Source: Anaerolineae bacterium (GTDB taxonomy: Bacteria > Chloroflexota > Anaerolineae > Anaerolineales > Villigracilaceae). Taken from it: 64,000 nt of DNA. The translations under genes were made by a program, and so were the position numbers. This document shows, one piece after another, positions 61,954-64,000 of the stretch; within the stretch, counting starts at the first letter, position 1; the number at the start of each line of letters is the position of its first letter. Under the pieces are notes generated by a model. That model made no database searches. It was not told the DNA's origin and worked only from the letters and a program-made list of their open reading frames with translations. The stretch lies in the NCBI GenBank assembly GCA_030123675.1, contig JASJYH010000001.1, forward strand, positions 57,719 through 121,718, in the 5' to 3' direction.

Positions 61954-62706
61954 CTACCCTACCCGCTCTGCTTCGCGTCCATAAATATCTTTGAATTTTT
62001 TGTCATCGATGTCCGTAGGTTTGCCGTCGAACATGAGTTTGCCCTCATTCAGGGCAACAACCCGGTCGGCATACCGATGGACCAGATCCAGGAAGTGCAA
62101 GCTGCAAAGAATAGTAACGCCTTCTTCTTTGTTGATCTTTTCGAGATACTGCATGATGCTGTGTGCCAGCACCGGATCAAGGCTGGCAACCGGTTCATCG
62201 GCCAGGATGATATCTGGTTCCTGAATCATGGCGCGGGCAATCCCTACCCGCTGCTGCTGACCACCGCTCAGTTCGTCAGCGCGGCTGTGGGCTTTGTCGG
62301 CAATTCCAACCCGTTCCAGTTGTTTGAAGGCATTTTCTATGTCGCTCTTGGGAAAGCGGTTGAAGAGGCTCATGATCGGGTTGACATAACCTAGACGCCC
62401 GGCCAGTACATTTGTCAATACGCTGGATCGGTGTACCAAATTGAAATGTTGGAAAACCATACCGATCTTACGCCGAATGAGGCGCAATTCATCATCGTTG
62501 GCCTTGGTAATGTTTGTTCCATTCCAGAAAATATCACCGGATGTTGGTTCTACCAGGCGGTTGATACAGCGCAGCAATGTCGATTTGCCTGAACCGCTTA
62601 ACCCGATAATGGCGGTGAATTGACCCTGAGGGACTTCAAAGCTGACTTTATCCAGCGCCAAAACCCCGCCATCGTAGATCTTAGTCAGGTTTTGGATTTT
62701 TAGCAT
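61954..62706 (-). CDS. phnC: phosphonate/phosphate ABC transporter ATP-binding protein
   Basis: 250 residues. Walker A GLSGSGKST near residue 35, Q-loop VFQHFNLV, signature LSGGQQQRVGIARA, Walker B IILADEPVASLDP and H-loop LHFLDLVHRYADR are all present. PhnC energises import of phosphonates or phosphite/phosphate by PhnE with PhnD. Eight bp upstream of phnE on the same strand. A hairpin lies between it and phnD. Confidence 0.95.
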   Translation of the reverse strand: MLKIQNLTKIYDGGVLALDKVSFEVPQGQFTAIIGLSGSGKSTLLRCINRLVEPTSGDIFWNGTNITKANDDELRLIRRKIGMVFQHFNLVHRSSVLTNVLAGRLGYVNPIMSLFNRFPKSDIENAFKQLERVGIADKAHSRADELSGGQQQRVGIARAMIQEPDIILADEPVASLDPVLAHSIMQYLEKINKEEGVTILCSLHFLDLVHRYADRVVALNEGKLMFDGKPTDIDDKKFKDIYGREAERVG

Positions 62707-62747
62707 GTGTGATCACCATCAATGGAAAGGAATTATTTCATAGTTTT

Positions 62748-62783
62748 AAAAATCCCGGACAAGTTTACTTGTCCGGGATTTTT
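62748..62783 (-). terminator. attenuating hairpin between phnD and phnC
   Basis: AAAAATCCCGGACAAGT and the complementary ACTTGTCCGGGATTTTT form a long perfect stem with poly-T on both sides. It probably lets most transcripts stop after phnD, so the binding protein is made in excess of PhnC and PhnE. Confidence 0.85.
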
Positions 62784-62797
62784 TTTCATGGGCAGAA

Positions 62798-63937
62798 TTA
62801 CTCGCCCAGGCTTTCTAGGCTTAGGCCAACAGAGGTAACCTGGATCCGAAGGTCATCGTATTCAGCATCAGTTGCTGCTTCAATGGCGGACCAACCGTAG
62901 AAATCATTGTTGCCAATTGATTCCATCCATGCCTCAGTTTGTGAGAAGGCAAATAATGCATCTACAACCTGAGCGCGTAAGTCTTCGGGGAATTCTGGGC
63001 CAAAGGCCAGTGCATCATTTGGAGCGTATAAATTTGTCAAGGTCAGAATCCTAATTTTTTGAATAACGTCTGGGGCTTCTGTGCGGATATTGGGGCGGGC
63101 ATCCAGCGGACGCCACTCACCGCAGTACAGCCTGTCCTTCTTTTCTGTGTTGATAGCACAGGTAACAACGACATCATCAGGGAGGTCAACTTTGGTATCA
63201 GCTAGCGTTGGATCGGCCAGCCAATCTTCATAGGTCCACCACGGACCGCCGCCAGAATCGGGAGATAAGGGAACGCTATAGTAGGTGGTCGCAAAGTCCA
63301 CTTCACCGTTGTAAAGAGCTTTGACGGCAGCAGTGTGTCCACCGGTCTCAACCGCTTCACCGGGTGTGATGCCAATGGATTCGAAGAAGGCCAGCGGCAA
63401 CAGGCGGCCAGAAGTGGAAGTAGCATCTGTGTAGCCCCACTTTTTGCCATCTAGATCGGCAACGGTTTGAATGGGGCCATCGCGAAGCACAAGGACTTGG
63501 GACCAATAGATCGGGAAGCCAAAGCGAATAGCTTTATAGGATACGTCCACGCCACAGAGTTGGTTGGCCAAAATGTATCCAACCGGTGGAATAAAAGTTA
63601 TGGTGTCAGTCGGGGAGGCGCACATCGCTTCGATGGTGGCCGCGTATGAAGTCGGCACGACCACTTCAAAGGTCAAACCGGTGGCCTCATTCAGCGCATC
63701 GGCCATAATTTCGCCACCGGTGACGATTACGCCAGTGTCAACAGACGGAACAAACAGCACCTTAATAGGGTGTTCCTCCGAACCAATGGCCGGCATGAGA
63801 TCCTCAGTTGGTTCCGGCATTGCTTCAGTAGCAACTTCAGTTGCCGCTGGCGCTTCAGTAGCTTGCGGCCCACAAGCAACAAGTACCAGTGCGGTTACTA
63901 AAGCTAACAACAGGGTTATAAACTGTACATTTTTCAT
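62798..63937 (-). CDS. phnD: phosphonate ABC transporter substrate-binding lipoprotein
   Basis: 379 residues from ATG 63937, with AGGAGAAG upstream; the frame opens 17 codons earlier without a site. Signal peptide ends in VLVACG, a lipobox with lipidated Cys. A Thr/Pro/Glu-rich linker follows, then a type II binding fold: PIKVLFVPSVDTGVIVTGGEIMADAL, TIEAMCASPTDTITFIPPVGYILA, GKKWGYTDATSTSGRLLPLAFF, and EVDFATTYYSVPLSP. Captures phosphonate, phosphite or similar; ligand not determined. First gene of the phnD-phnC-phnE operon; the promoter lies beyond or at the window edge. Confidence 0.93.
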   Translation of the reverse strand: MKNVQFITLLLALVTALVLVACGPQATEAPAATEVATEAMPEPTEDLMPAIGSEEHPIKVLFVPSVDTGVIVTGGEIMADALNEATGLTFEVVVPTSYAATIEAMCASPTDTITFIPPVGYILANQLCGVDVSYKAIRFGFPIYWSQVLVLRDGPIQTVADLDGKKWGYTDATSTSGRLLPLAFFESIGITPGEAVETGGHTAAVKALYNGEVDFATTYYSVPLSPDSGGGPWWTYEDWLADPTLADTKVDLPDDVVVTCAINTEKKDRLYCGEWRPLDARPNIRTEAPDVIQKIRILTLTNLYAPNDALAFGPEFPEDLRAQVVDALFAFSQTEAWMESIGNNDFYGWSAIEAATDAEYDDLRIQVTSVGLSLESLGE

Positions 63938-64000
63938 TTCTTCTCCTCTCAGAAAATTAGAATTGATTGGGGAGGAATCCCCATACACATTAATGATATA

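Overview
The window looks like chromosomal DNA from a member of the Chloroflexota, most likely class Anaerolineae. This is inferred from family content and style, not from a marker search. Several surface proteins carry Thr-Pro-rich stalks or tails (the TPR protein, the penicillin-binding protein, several lipoproteins). RpmB is the zinc-ribbon form, RpoC carries a charged coiled-coil insertion, and gene order around recG/degV/fakA/asp23/rpmB follows the Bacillota-type arrangement. Most of the window is housekeeping and is densely packed, with many ATGA or short overlaps that imply translational coupling.

Layout. 1-5.5 kb (minus): asp23-fakA-degV-recG (recG runs off the left edge), divergent from rpmB. 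5.9-9.6 kb: Ser/Thr kinase-rpe (minus), then a lipid kinase and an SH3 protein (plus), and a DUF971 protein. 9.7-12.7 kb: TPR, AMMECR1 and flavin reductase genes. 12.8-18 kb: a coupled cell-wall operon of amidase, three consecutive L,D-transpeptidases, a LURP-one protein and an unknown protein. 18-22.6 kb: acetolactate decarboxylase, a degenerate glycosylase fragment, AEC transporter, intact glycosylase, Mth938-like protein, CPBP protease. 22.8-27.2 kb (minus): site-2 protease, galE, gatA, gatC and an esterase lipoprotein, followed by tRNA-Pro (plus). 27.4-29.9 kb: two unknowns, a glycosyltransferase and rnhB. 30-33 kb: a P-type ATPase behind a yybP-ykoY (manganese) riboswitch with its own promoter and terminator. 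33.2-40 kb: tRNA-Leu, ychF, pepF, ssb, a phosphodiesterase lipoprotein, panC and a hydrolase.

The most unusual locus is 40.0-47.0 kb. A minus-strand operon encodes a GH63/MGH1-like glycosidase, a CPA1 cation/proton antiporter whose C-terminus is a full PII-like cyclic-di-AMP receptor (DarA/PF06153-type) domain, and then three separate DarA-like proteins in tandem, alternately short, long and short. A CBS-domain protein and an ArsB/NhaD-type transporter are transcribed divergently. I infer an ion and osmotic homeostasis module with direct c-di-AMP control of an antiporter. No cyclase or phosphodiesterase for c-di-AMP is visible here.

47-64 kb holds a MaoC protein, a class A PBP, rpoC (without rpoB, with its own strong promoter and a leader hairpin), a GyrA-type topoisomerase subunit, a decayed REP-associated (RAYT/IS200-like) transposase whose reading frame carries paired palindromes, a frameshifted HD-domain gene, a YdcF/SanA-like protein, and a phosphonate ABC transporter (phnD, attenuating hairpin, phnC, and an unusually large phnE). 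Dispersed palindromic elements (cores CCTTGCGAAGG and ACTTCNGAAGT) occur at five places. No CRISPR array, rRNA, prophage or complete insertion sequence was seen.
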